Origin: Plasmopara viticola
Lineage: Eukaryota > Oomycota > Peronosporomycetes > Peronosporales > Peronosporaceae
Direction of reading: 5' to 3'
NCBI GenBank assembly: GCA_001695595.3
Contig: MBPM02000023.1
Coordinates: 62,001-126,000, forward strand
DNA: 64,000 bases
The notes below the pieces were generated by a model, which ran no database searches, had not been told where the DNA came from, and worked only from the letters and a program-made list of their open reading frames with translations. A program made the position numbers and the translations under genes. Positions 42,900 through 53,222 of this stretch are shown here, piece after piece (position 1 is the first letter of the stretch; the number at the start of each line of letters is the position of its first letter).

Positions 42900-44564
42900 A
42901 TGAGCAAAAAGGTAGTGTTGGAAGAAGAAGAGTATGTGGAAAGGCTGGGTCTTATTATCGAGCGCGACTTCTTTCCAGACCTACGCCAGCTCCAGAAACA
43001 GACAAAGGTGCACTTACCGTTACTACTAGCGCTCATGGTGCCATCAATATTGGAAACTAATCTGCGTTTCATACTCCTTCTTGAATAAGCTTTTACGAGC
43101 TGAAGAAGGTTTGCATTGGACTGACACAACGTCGGGCCTTCCCTCGACCGAGCAAGGCCACGTACTAGCTCGGCAAAATGCGAGTGGAACAGCATGGGAC
43201 GAGCCGACTCCAACCTCGGAGCTGGCGGCTGGAGACCCAACACAGGGTGAAGATGAATACGATACTGCGAAGGCTACTATGACACTTGACCGCTATGTAG
43301 CGACTCATACTTCGGAGGATAATGACTCATTTAAGGAACTGCAAGAAAAAGCAGTACGAGACCATCAGCGAAAGTATCATTGGGCGTTCGATGACGATAA
43401 AGAAAAAGGTGATCCGAAGCTCCATTTGCTGAAAAATGGAACTTGGATTTCACAGGAGCAGCGCAAAATCGCCGACGAAGCCTGTGCGCCGAAAGGTGAA
43501 GTGTTTTCATAAAGTGTTTTTTGGCACATTAGCTTAACTTGTATTTTGACGATTTTTTATACTAAAGGGCTCAAGGATGACAGACCAAGCGCACCTGATA
43601 CATGGAAGTATCGTGCAAGAAATCCATTACTTTTTCCTCCTGAGCTAGCAGCAACTCGAGATATCTGCCAAGTAGGTCATTGTCGTAAAACTAGAAGATT
43701 TAATCGATTTCTGTTTGACAATCGTCGCTTTTACCTCGATAGGTCAAAGCTGATTCTGGACGTCAGCTTTTACTCAAAAATGATCCAAACTTGCGCTCAC
43801 GACTGCTTGCAAGATCACCACCAAAGACAGTCTACGCCAACTCTAGATTTTCTCCGAATGACACCCAGGTAAGGCGATTATTAACTAATTTATACCTGGT
43901 TAAATCTAAACATACAACATCCTTCCGTGGATTGTACTGGCCTACTTAAGCAGCTGGTCGGGTCTGAATGTGGAGAAACGTCAATGTGTTCACGAGAGGA
44001 ATACTCCTTAGTACCCATGACACCACTTATTGCCCCAGGTGTTGCTGCAAGCCCCTTGATGACATGGGGAGACATTGAAGGCACACCGACAATTCTCGAT
44101 ACAGGTGCAACACCTGGTACGTGTACGTGTCATGTAAGCTCGGACCCCGATTCAGCTACTTGTTTACCGTGATCCTGTTATTGTAGGACGCATTCAAAAC
44201 ACACTATCTTTTGAAGTTCAAGATACGTCGCGGCGGGAAAAGCTGGCCACGCGACTGGAGCTAGAAGCTGTGAGTCGGTCTTGCTCATTTAGTGGAGTTT
44301 TGTACATGCTTTTAAGCTTCTTTTGCTTGGCACTAGCGCCACCGCAACCCCAAAATGCGCTTGTCTAGGAAGAAGACGTTGTCGAAAGGTCAATTGAAAG
44401 CTGAGCAAAAGCACAATTCCCAAAGTATTCGTGCCCGCATGTCTAGCGTTCGATCGGTTTTACGCACTCCAGTAGGCTCCGATCCGCAGTTACGAGCAAG
44501 CTACTCTACGCCGTTGCGATTGCCGCGACCTCTGCCCAAAACACGGAAGACGATTGGGCAGTGA
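42900..44564 (+). CDS. ESS2: Splicing factor ESS2/DGCR14 homologue
   Basis: Seven exons (42900-43007, 43090-43495, 43568-43671, 43743-43868, 43951-44116, 44187-44269, 44337-44564) close in frame at 406 aa. ESS2 (DGCR14, Bis1) is a nuclear protein associated with the spliceosomal C complex. Conserved blocks run in order: VLEEEEYVERLGLIIERDFF, LDRYVATHTSEDNDSFKELQ, APDTWKYRARNPLLFPP, SPPKTVYANSRFSP, ASPLMTWGDIEGTP, SRREKLATRLELEA, and LRASYSTPL near the end. Introns are 70-82 bp. The oomycete protein has a distinct Gly/Thr/Glu-rich stretch after the first block in place of the animal helix. Confidence 0.92.
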
Positions 44565-44753
44565 ATGCCGTCTGGCTTCTAAATTCTCTGAACATGACCA
44601 CACTAATTTAGAATTCTATGTTTATGTCTTGACACTGGTTCCAATGGTGATGCTTTTCGCTTTCACCCAAATTAGCTCTGTGTATCAAGAAGGCACGCTG
44701 AAATCATGCCGACACACCGCCACCAATTTGATGACAGAAATTTGACGACTAAC

Positions 44754-46475
44754 ATGAAAGAAGTGTACAAGGCTGTTGTCGTGGGAGGGGGTCCAGCAGG
44801 GATTGGTGTCTTTATACGAGCGGCGCGAACAGGTTACTTACCCCGACTGTTAAGACCGAGTAAGTTTGGCCCCGCCAAAGATCACGAGCGAAGCACTCGT
44901 CTTGATTGCGAGCAAATGGGCGTCGTCATCCTCCATGCCGGCGATTCAACTACGTTTGGCGGAGGCAATTTAGGGGAATATATTATCAATTCAAACACGT
45001 TTGCCTGCAGTTTGCTGGCGAGCGTTCTCGACGAAAAGCCCGAACTGGACCCGCCAGAGAGTTGCAAAGATACATTTCTAGAGGAAGTTCGTACTCACGA
45101 AAGCGCCAAGCGCCTTCGAGAAATTGGCGCAGCACCTGCAAAACTTACAGAAATCGGTTGCTTTCTCCATCACGTCGGAGCTTGTTTGATGCAAGAAATT
45201 GCCAGCAAAGCTGGTGACGCGAGCAAAGTGCTACTAAACACTGCAGCAACCAAGTACGAGGCGCTGCAAAATGGTCTCATTCGTGTAGAGACTCGAAGTA
45301 CGAATGGTGGCAGTGCTAGCTTGGTTTTTTATACCGAGCATTTGATACTGGCAACAGGAGGCACACAAGAGCTACCGTCTCTTGACAATCCGGCCTATCA
45401 CTCCAAACTCTTTGCTTCGGATTACTGTTTGCGAGAAGAAGGATTTGCAAAATTGAAGCAACATTTATTTGCTCTGCCCCCAAGCGAACGGAAAGTCTGC
45501 ATTGTGGGCGGATCACATAGTTCCTTCTCGGTCGCATGGCTTCTTTTGAACAAGTTGATGGATTCGAAACTTGCGACTTCAAAAAGGCTTTTGTTGGATC
45601 AAAATAGCCCAATCAAACAAAGTCAAATGGAGCTTGAAAAGGGCAAAAGTGAGATCGAGACAAGATTGGTTGTTCCACACCTTGTCAGTATTGGCGCTCC
45701 TGGCACAGCTACAACACCTTTGGCTTCTCTTTTCGTTAAGAAATGTGAGGTGTCTACTACCACTACTACACACGGCAAGCGTTTATCTCTCACAAGTCAC
45801 AGCACCAGCGGTTTCATTGCATCCCAAAAGACAGCAGTGTTTAGTCCAAAGGATATCATGATTTTGCATCGATCTCCAATCCGTTGCTTTTACGGCTCGA
45901 AAAAGGAAGCGGAAGCTGACGGTGTTGATGGCAGTCGAGTAGATCGGTCGGGTTGCGTAAATACCTTTACGGGACTCCGCGAGGATGCCAAAAAGCTGTT
46001 TAAGAGTGTAAAAGTAGGGCGAGAGCTGCGGATTAGGCTGTTTCAAGTCAATCAACAGGGTTCACGGACACTTAGTGACAAAGCGTACGCAATGGCCGGA
46101 GCAATCGTCTGGGGTGCTGGCTACAAGACAAATCTTTTGCCAGGCTTTGACGAGGCGGGAAAGGGGCTCGTATTTCACCAAGACAATGGTGTCGTGAAGG
46201 TTGACAATAAGGCACGCTTGCAGTTACTTAGTCCATTCAAGGGCAAGAGTCCTAGTATTCTAGGTCTCGGTTTGGGGTTCAGTCTGCGTTCAGCTGTCGA
46301 TGAAATGGGCACCGAGACACGTGTCGATGGAGTAACTGTCTACCATCGTCGAGGTGCAGCGTTGGTCTTAGAAGCACTTTTTGGACCTGAGGTCTATGGC
46401 ACGAGCTCGAGCTTTGAAGAAATGGTGGAAAAGGTGAGCTTTGACGTCCTTGATATATCAAAAGCATTGTTTTAA
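44754..46475 (+). CDS. FAD/NAD(P)-dependent oxidoreductase of unknown substrate
   Basis: A single exon gives 573 aa from the ATG at 44754 (an upstream in-frame ATG at 44706 adds 16). The dinucleotide-binding fold starts at once: YKAVVVGGGPAGIGVFIRAA for FAD. HLILATGGTQELP follows, the strand that closes the FAD fold. VCIVGGSHSSFSVAWLLL is a second Rossmann motif, presumably for NAD(P)H. GAIVWGAGYKTNLLPGF near the C-terminus is the second ATG-type motif. The layout is that of single-component flavin monooxygenases and related oxidoreductases, such as lysine or ornithine N-hydroxylase-like proteins. The substrate cannot be named. No signal peptide is visible. Confidence 0.75.
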   Translation: MKEVYKAVVVGGGPAGIGVFIRAARTGYLPRLLRPSKFGPAKDHERSTRLDCEQMGVVILHAGDSTTFGGGNLGEYIINSNTFACSLLASVLDEKPELDPPESCKDTFLEEVRTHESAKRLREIGAAPAKLTEIGCFLHHVGACLMQEIASKAGDASKVLLNTAATKYEALQNGLIRVETRSTNGGSASLVFYTEHLILATGGTQELPSLDNPAYHSKLFASDYCLREEGFAKLKQHLFALPPSERKVCIVGGSHSSFSVAWLLLNKLMDSKLATSKRLLLDQNSPIKQSQMELEKGKSEIETRLVVPHLVSIGAPGTATTPLASLFVKKCEVSTTTTTHGKRLSLTSHSTSGFIASQKTAVFSPKDIMILHRSPIRCFYGSKKEAEADGVDGSRVDRSGCVNTFTGLREDAKKLFKSVKVGRELRIRLFQVNQQGSRTLSDKAYAMAGAIVWGAGYKTNLLPGFDEAGKGLVFHQDNGVVKVDNKARLQLLSPFKGKSPSILGLGLGFSLRSAVDEMGTETRVDGVTVYHRRGAALVLEALFGPEVYGTSSSFEEMVEKVSFDVLDISKALF

Positions 46476-47536
46476 AAAGTGCTTGGCTACTTGTAGAATG
46501 ACCAGAAAAGGCGCGAGGTGCAGACGATGAAGGTTGAAAAGTACGTTTTGCTTTTGCTGCGTTGATGAAATTCGCACCGATGGTTAAGCACCGGTCATTT
46601 TTCCGTATGTATGACCACAGGGTGCGAAATTCTGTATGTAGGGTCGCTGATATCACTCGGGCCATAGTTTTACCATTCAAACACCACACCTTGTGTAGTG
46701 GTAGCGTGACCACACCACCCTTACCAGTACGTCCATGAAGCGCTGCATCATGCAAACAATGGCATCTGGTTACCGGGTTTATTCGTGCTAGAGCAGGTCG
46801 CGCCAACAGCTTGCGCAATAGTGCGACAAAACTTGTCAAACAAGTCGCTTCAAAGACAGACTGATTTGCCACCGACTAACCCGCCTGTCAAGCTGCTGCT
46901 TCTTAGGCGCCGCGCCTCTGCCGATCTGATATCAGCCAAGGTTTCTTCTGTTCTCGCTTCCGTAGCGGCAGCTGCGGAACCCGGGGTGCATTTAAATCTG
47001 TGATGGAAGGAGGGTGAGATGGATGACGGTCTAACGGTTCTAAAAATCATCAAATTCTGTGCCTGCCACAAATTTATTTTTTGCGGTGGTACGATGAAAG
47101 CTTCGATACTATGAAAGGGCGTGTGCCAATACCGACAATTTTTTTTCCTTTTTTTCGAAAGCATGGTTTTAAATTATAATTTCTGCCTTAGACACATCAA
47201 TAGAAGAATAGAAATAGGATCTTTATGACGAAAGTAGAAATAAACAGCCGGGGTAATTTTTTTGTCACTGGTTTTTCGGTATAAATCGATTAATGTGACC
47301 AGATTTATCAACGTGAGCAAACTAACCTTATTCTAAAAATGAGAACTGGAATTTATGCCATCCTTATGTTGCTTTACTTTAAATAATAGAAATATCTGCG
47401 GAACGTCGCACCTGTCAAGAAAACTCAGGTCATGAGTGATGCAACTCGCCTACAACAGTCCAGAAGTCCGATTATCCTCTGGGAGGCATTCAATCATCCG
47501 CTGTCCATCAACTAGACACTGCGCACTTCTTTCGCG
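46476..47536. other. Intergenic region with coding-like composition in part
   Basis: About 46560-47000 is GC-richer than the rest and holds overlapping open frames on both strands (for example minus 46279-46872, Arg/Ser-rich). None has an ordered domain, and the minus frame runs into the 3' end of the oxidoreductase. A small spliced gene cannot be excluded. From 47030 to 47430 the sequence is AT-rich. Confidence 0.35.
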
Positions 47537-48892
47537 ATGGAGATTGCGATACGCCGTCGACCTTGCGAGAAGTCGCATTTACATCGCTTTAAGGCCGAGC
47601 GCTCGAGTCTGCCCGAGCTCGAACATGAGCAGCCTAAGCTATCACTGTCTAGTCCGCGTTTTATCCGATTGCACGAGAGTGCAATCACCGAGGCTTTACT
47701 CAAACAGCAGCGTCGCCCTCCTTTTCCCCCAAGCCGCCGTCTCGTACTCTTTTCTGACGTATCGACTGGATCACCTAAATCATCGGCAGCCTCATCGCAT
47801 CGACTAGAGGAAGCGTCTGAGGAGCAACTCGATCGAGCTTTGGCCGACGCTGAAGAAATCGCACTTGATGCTGCCCAGCCGGACGACCTTGACACTGACT
47901 TGGCAGCTTTTTCCGCTGCATCGATGAATTTCCGAGCCGGTGTTTCCAGCAGTGTGTTGTTAGGAGGAAGTTCAGATGTTAAACGAGACTTGACTTCATT
48001 GCGCGCGAACGTCTTTCGCACGAGATCGTCCGCTCCTGCAGTCACTAGAGTTGCCGTTGCCGTGGAAGCAAGCGACGACTTTAACTCGACTAGAAGACAC
48101 GAGTGTCAAATTTGCTTTGACAGAATGGACGAAGCGCAAGCACACACTTGTGCTGCGTGTCGTGACTCGTTCTGCACCAACTGCACTCGCTGGTACATTG
48201 AATTTAAAATTGTAGAAGGTGAAGTTTCACAAAAGAAGCTGGTGTGTCTAGCGCCGCATTGCACTCATCCACTCTCTGAGGAACTGATTGAAAGCTTGGT
48301 ATCGCCAGATACGTTTACCAAGTACAAGAAGTTTCTCAAGAATCAAAAAGTGGGCATTCGCTTCTGTCCTCGGGCTGGCTGCTGCGCCGTGCTAGATGAA
48401 CCGCTTCATTCGACAGCACGTCGAGTCAAATGTTCTGTTTGCAAGCACGAATCGTGTATGCGGTGCGGTGGCGACTTTCACAAGCTCTTGACGTGCCGGC
48501 GTGTAGATAAGCGATTAAAACACTGGAAGAGGCACCACGACGTGCGCGCGTGCCCCAATTGCAAAACGGTGATTGAAAAACAAGGTGGTTGCTCGCATAT
48601 GAAGTGCGTGCAGTGCGACCAAGAGTTTTGCTGGTCGTGTTTGTGCTCTTGGAAAACTCACCACGAGTCAATGTGTCTGCCACTAACTTTTTTGCGTTCC
48701 AAGAGTCCCAAACTTGGCTGCTGGGCGCCAATGCGTGTCGTTACCAAGACAGCAGTCGTAGGCGTCTCGGCTGTTGCAGCCGTGGCTGGAGCTGGACTTG
48801 CAATCGTTGTGCTACCACCAGTGTTTGGATGCCGGTATGTCAAAGGTTTGTACCGACGTCACAAGTACGCGCGAGGGACCTATTTTCATTAG
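47537..48892 (+). CDS. RBR-type E3 ubiquitin ligase with C-terminal membrane helix
   Basis: This is a single-exon, 451-aa protein. After a disordered, Ser-rich N-terminal third comes RING1 (CQICFDRMDEAQAHTC, then CTNCTRWY). The IBR follows (RFCPRAGCCAVL to CMRCGGDFH), then RING2 (ACPNCKTVIEKQGGCSHMKC). In RBR ligases ubiquitin is passed through a RING2 Cys; the GGCSHM Cys fits that place. A hydrophobic helix (VVGVSAVAAVAGAGLAIVVL) and basic tail anchor it, as in RNF19/RNF144-type ligases at ER or other membranes. The N-terminal acidic/Arg stretch matches nothing known. Substrates are unknown. Confidence 0.9.
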   Translation: MEIAIRRRPCEKSHLHRFKAERSSLPELEHEQPKLSLSSPRFIRLHESAITEALLKQQRRPPFPPSRRLVLFSDVSTGSPKSSAASSHRLEEASEEQLDRALADAEEIALDAAQPDDLDTDLAAFSAASMNFRAGVSSSVLLGGSSDVKRDLTSLRANVFRTRSSAPAVTRVAVAVEASDDFNSTRRHECQICFDRMDEAQAHTCAACRDSFCTNCTRWYIEFKIVEGEVSQKKLVCLAPHCTHPLSEELIESLVSPDTFTKYKKFLKNQKVGIRFCPRAGCCAVLDEPLHSTARRVKCSVCKHESCMRCGGDFHKLLTCRRVDKRLKHWKRHHDVRACPNCKTVIEKQGGCSHMKCVQCDQEFCWSCLCSWKTHHESMCLPLTFLRSKSPKLGCWAPMRVVTKTAVVGVSAVAAVAGAGLAIVVLPPVFGCRYVKGLYRRHKYARGTYFH

Positions 48893-49143
48893 TTGGACGC
48901 TTTTTTTTGGGTTTGTTTCCTTACACAACAACTAGGTTTGATCGTGTCGACCTTCCTTACTGCGTACTACGACCAGCAATGTTAATGCAGCAATTTAAGG
49001 AATATAAAGACACGTTTAAGACATAAGTTGCCGGTAAACAGTCGGTCAAAGTACTTGTTATCCACCAGCTCAGCTTTGTAAAGCAACAACATATCGTCCA
49101 TAGCTTCACGCCCTGTCTTGATTTCCTTCCAAGTAAAAGCTGC

Positions 49144-49374
49144 TTACGCCATCTTGAACGCATCTGCGATCTTCTTGATCGAATCGACGTCCACGCGCTC
49201 GCCACGCTCACCGTTGGTCCATTTGAAGGCAGCAAATTCGACGTTCGAGCGCGCTTCCACCGTACTCTTGACGGGCTCCTTCAGGGCTGCGCGAAGCACA
49301 CCCGCGGATTTATTCACGTACTGCAGGTAAGACACACCTGCCATGCGCCACAACGACGTGCCCTTGTTTGCCAT
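49144..49374 (-). CDS. ATP5E: Mitochondrial ATP synthase epsilon subunit
   Basis: This 76-aa protein begins MANKGTSLWRMAGVSYLQYV, the hallmark WRxAGxSYxxY of the small mitochondrial F1 epsilon subunit that sits at the foot of the central stalk. The following block, KSAGVLRAALKEP, also fits. A C-terminal extension of about 25 residues (VDVDSIKKIADAFKMA at the end) is longer than in animals. After the TAA the same frame stays open for about 50 more codons with protein-like sequence (see findings). It is divergent from TYW1, with 150 bp between the starts. Confidence 0.85.
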   Translation of the reverse strand: MANKGTSLWRMAGVSYLQYVNKSAGVLRAALKEPVKSTVEARSNVEFAAFKWTNGERGERVDVDSIKKIADAFKMA

Positions 49375-49524
49375 TCTCGTACTATTTAATTGCTTGGCTT
49401 TTAACCACAACCGGTGATCCCACAACTCAAAAAAATGTTTTACACAAATTAGGACAAAAAAGGATAAATTAGTCCCTTCGTAGGGATTAAATTCCTTCGG
49501 GTGGTGAGCAGACCACAGCACAGT

Positions 49525-51657
49525 ATGCTCGCACCTTCGACTAGCATTAGTGTGAGTTTGGTGCTCGTAGCGGTGGGCGTATTGCTCTACCTGCAGTCGC
49601 ATCGTCGTACAATTTCTAGCTTTGGCGCTACTCTGACGTCGACAAAGCGCAAAGTGAAAAAGTTGCCGCAGCAACATGATAGACACAGCGCAGAGTCAAA
49701 GCCCCTGACTGTGCGCATTCTGTACGGAACGCAGACGGGCACGTCCAAGTTCATGGCAGGAATGCTTGAAAAGACGTTGTTTGCCCTCAACATATCGGGC
49801 TTTCACTTTCAGACCAGTGTCGTGAGTATGAAAGATTATGATCAAGACAATCTCGAGCACGAGGCTTTTGTAGTCGCGATTCTATCCACATGGACGCACG
49901 GCCAGCCTCCTGAGGACGCAAAAAGGCTGTGCAATTGGATTACTGACATGACGCAGGATTTTCGTGTCTCCAAGAGCTGGTTGAGCGGTGTGCAGCATGC
50001 AGTCTTTGGACTAGGCAACGCAGAGTATGACGACGACTATGGCACAGCAGCCAAGAACCTGAACCGTGATTTATGTGATCTAGGCTCACTGTCGCTCGTG
50101 GCGCTGGGTCTAGGAGACGATAATTTGGATCAATTCAAGCAATTTGATGTCTGGATGGACAATTTGGTCGCTGCCATGTGTGAATCCAGCTCCAAGATGG
50201 CGGTCGCTGCGCTGAAGAAGAGTGGAAGCATTGGTCATTCCGAGAAGAAAGAGTGGTTGTCACAGAAAGAATTCCGTCGTCAGAAGAGGGCGGAAAAAAC
50301 AAGTGTGGCCGCAGCTAATGGAGAGACTGTAGAAATCAATGCAGAAGATTTAATGAACGAGCAGTTTTTAGTGGACGAATACTCGGACGAAGAAGAGCAG
50401 AACCAACCGAAAAGTGACGTTGACAATGGTATGGTGGATGTCGAGGACATTGGGGCGTCGATGAAAGAGTCGGAAGCTGCAAACATGTCTCGTGAAATGG
50501 TGACCCCGATGCAGCGCAAAGCTTTAACGAAGGAAGGTTATAAAATTATTGGTACACACAGTGCGGTCAAGTTGTGCCGTTGGACTAAACATCAACTCCG
50601 AGGACGTGGCGGTTGCTACAAGCATGCATTTTACGGAATCACGAGTTATCAGTGCATGGAAACGACTCCAAGTTTGGCTTGTGCGAATAAATGCGTCTTT
50701 TGCTGGCGCCATCATAAGAACCCGGTCGGCCGTGTGTGGCGCTGGAAGACGGACGACGCCGAGACTCTTGTTCAGGGGTCAATTGAACGCCATCAAAACA
50801 TGATTAAGGAACTCAAGGGATTGCCTGGGTTGATTCCTGCACGGTGGGATGAAGCTTTTACCGTGCGCCACTGTGCATTGTCTCTTGTAGGTGAAGCTAT
50901 CATGTACCCGCAGATTAATGAATTTTGCAAGCAACTCCACACTCGGCAGATATCGTCCTTTTTAGTGACGAATGCTCAATTCCCCGAGAAAATTGCTGCT
51001 CTTGACCCGATTACGCAATTGTATGTCAGTGTCGACGCTGCTACGAAGGAGTCGCTGCGTGCAGTCGATCGGCCGTTGTTTAAGGATTTCTGGGAGCGTT
51101 TTCTCGCCTGTTTGGAAGAGTTAAAGCACAAGGGACAGCGTACTGTGTACCGTTTGACGCTAGTCAAGTCGTACAACATGGAAGAACTAGACAATTATGC
51201 CGAGCTTATCAACATTGGTCATCCCGACTTTATTGAAGTGAAAGCCGTGACGTATTGCGGAAAGTCGGATGGCTCTAATTTGACCATGAAGAATGTCCCG
51301 TGGCATGAGGAAGTACGTGCCTTTTGTTCGGCATTGTGCGAACGTGTGAGCGGCAACTATGCTCTGGCCTCTGAGCATGCCCACTCGAACTGCGTATTGA
51401 TTGCGAAGAAAAAGTTTTGCCGCGAAGGTGTGTGGCACACTTGGATTGACTTCGAGCGCTTTCACGAACTTATCGCCAAATACTATGAAGAGGGTACGCC
51501 GTTTACTGCTGATGAGTACATAGCTCCCACACCGCATTGGGCATTGTACGACTCGAAGGAGCAGGGTTTTGATCCCGTTGAAACTCGCTTTCGACGCTCG
51601 AAAGATGGCAAGGTGGTCGAATTCGCGTATCAGTCTACAGAGTCTGGCTGTGGTTAA
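49525..51657 (+). CDS. TYW1: tRNA wybutosine-synthesising protein TYW1
   Basis: This is a single-exon protein of 710 aa from the ATG at 49525. A short N-terminal membrane helix (SISVSLVLVAVGVLLYL) precedes a flavodoxin domain (ILYGTQTGTSKFMAGML), an acidic linker and a radical-SAM domain. The cluster motif is CANKCVFCWRHHKNPVG (Cx3Cx2C), just after GRGGCYKHAFYGI. TYW1 condenses N1-methylguanosine-37 of tRNA-Phe with a two-carbon unit to make the tricyclic core of wybutosine, on the cytosolic ER face. All hallmark stretches are present, including VSVDAATKESLRAVDRPLF and IEVKAVTYCGKSDGSNLTM. Confidence 0.95.
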   Translation: MLAPSTSISVSLVLVAVGVLLYLQSHRRTISSFGATLTSTKRKVKKLPQQHDRHSAESKPLTVRILYGTQTGTSKFMAGMLEKTLFALNISGFHFQTSVVSMKDYDQDNLEHEAFVVAILSTWTHGQPPEDAKRLCNWITDMTQDFRVSKSWLSGVQHAVFGLGNAEYDDDYGTAAKNLNRDLCDLGSLSLVALGLGDDNLDQFKQFDVWMDNLVAAMCESSSKMAVAALKKSGSIGHSEKKEWLSQKEFRRQKRAEKTSVAAANGETVEINAEDLMNEQFLVDEYSDEEEQNQPKSDVDNGMVDVEDIGASMKESEAANMSREMVTPMQRKALTKEGYKIIGTHSAVKLCRWTKHQLRGRGGCYKHAFYGITSYQCMETTPSLACANKCVFCWRHHKNPVGRVWRWKTDDAETLVQGSIERHQNMIKELKGLPGLIPARWDEAFTVRHCALSLVGEAIMYPQINEFCKQLHTRQISSFLVTNAQFPEKIAALDPITQLYVSVDAATKESLRAVDRPLFKDFWERFLACLEELKHKGQRTVYRLTLVKSYNMEELDNYAELINIGHPDFIEVKAVTYCGKSDGSNLTMKNVPWHEEVRAFCSALCERVSGNYALASEHAHSNCVLIAKKKFCREGVWHTWIDFERFHELIAKYYEEGTPFTADEYIAPTPHWALYDSKEQGFDPVETRFRRSKDGKVVEFAYQSTESGCG

Positions 51658-51747
51658 TCTTACGATAGAGTAAGTAATAGATAAGATTAGTTAGACGTCA
51701 GCCCGTTCATCTTCGTTCTATTCAATTATATCATTTGCAGATTGTCA

Positions 51748-53000
51748 CTACGAAAGAAGCGTTCTAAAGACATATTGACACTCAAGAACGCCATCCTCGA
51801 CGCAGTCAGTACAGTGGAGAGCATTGTAGATGGTAGAGCGAGCGAATCTCGCTCGAAGGCTCTGTGGTCGCAAGGTTTTTGCAACTTGGACGTCGAACGG
51901 ACCACAGAAATCCCGGAAGCGATTTACCACATCTTCACCACGAACTTCGAGCGCTAGACATGGTGACGAGCACATGTATTTAAGCATTTCCTGTGAAAAG
52001 GCTCAAAAACTTAATTTATGGCTGCGCCAAATGTTGCAATAGTTCAAACGTACATGGTACTGACGAATGGCTCCTTTATAGATCCGAAAGAGCTCATTGG
52101 CTTCGTCCATTTTAAAGTGCACGAGCTTCAATGCCGAGATTTCAAATCCTGCTGTCAAAATGGCGTTCAGTATCTCGCCCTTGCACGCTTCACGTACAAT
52201 CCGCGGACGGAGGAGACACAACGTGCAATTGTCGAGTATAGCCGTGGACGGGAAGGGCTCGCCTGTAGCTTTGCCTGAGTGAAAAGCTTCGAATCCAGTC
52301 TTAGCCATCAAAAGCGTGTCAATTCCAGCAGAAACCAACTGTAGTTTTACACTTTCCATCACTTTTGGTTCGAAAAGTCGAACTTCTATCAGCACTGAAA
52401 CGTCGCCAAGAAGTGATTGCCGTTGCTTGTCATTTATTGTCACCAATGTCTCTAGCTTTCCTATCTGAGACTTCTGTAAGTGTACCATTCGAAGATCGCG
52501 TATTGATAAGCTAGTTTGTTCGATCAGGTGAATAATGCGTCCCATTAGTAAATATTTGTCTGGAGTAATGACAAAGACGGCTTTGTCTTCTCGCTCCTGA
52601 AGCAACTTCCGAGTGAAATCATTGGCCGGCTCCATTATCATGAGCTGTCGAGAGTACCTATTAATATTCATGTCCACAATTTAAAACTAAGAAATGGATC
52701 ACAAACTTATTGGTCGCGAACTTACACGGTAATTGAGCTCCCGACGTAGATATTGTCGATATTGACGGTAGGAATCCGGATACGCTTCAAAAAGGTCTTT
52801 TTCGTTTTTCGATCCACCTACCCATATGAATGATATCACCATAAATATCAATAAAGTCTTGAAATTGTTCATTTATTAAATCGCTCATGTACGAGCTCAA
52901 CAGTGTTGTCGCCGTGATAGTGCAGTATGTAGCCCTCTTTGAGACCTGACTGCGGGTTATCCCATTCCGTAAAGAATGCAAGCTGCTCTTCTTCATTCAT
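51748..53000 (-). CDS. NME7: Nucleoside diphosphate kinase 7 (flagellar)
   Basis: Four exons (53000-52893, 52817-52726, 52657-52054, 51990-51748) close in frame at 348 aa. A DM10 domain is encoded first (AFFTEWDNPQSGLKEGYILH, TKKTFLKRIRIPTVNI, YSRQLMIME). A first, strongly eroded NDK domain (AVFVITPDKYLLMGRIIHLI) follows, then a second, better kept one (NCTLCLLRPRIVREACKGEI, then RDFCGPFDVQVAKTLRP) with NALHCTDC holding the catalytic His. NME7 is a microtubule-inner protein of axonemes and a gamma-tubulin ring partner. Here it should serve zoospore flagella. The first exon is only 36 codons. It is paired head-to-head with ZMYND10. Confidence 0.9.
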
Positions 53001-53222
53001 TTCTGTTACGAATCACCACTCGACGCCTAAGAAGCTGTTAAAACTAATTACTTCTAGCAATATAAAGATCCGAAGATCTAAATCTCTCCCTGAACCGGCG
53101 CCTTCATAAATTAAGTTGACCCATAATGAGGTACTGTCGATCGTTGTCCTAGGATCCATCACAAATATTGTTTTATCATTGTAATTGTATGCTGGACCAG
53201 TGGCGTTTTCGAAGCGCAGTAT

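Noticed and set aside
46279..46872. A 197-aa minus-strand open frame
   Set aside because: It overlaps the 3' end of the oxidoreductase and has no recognisable motif or promoter. I cannot separate it from chance.
47512..48045. A 177-aa minus-strand open frame
   Set aside because: It lies fully antisense to the RBR ligase N-terminus and its Ser/Arg-rich make-up mirrors that gene's codons.
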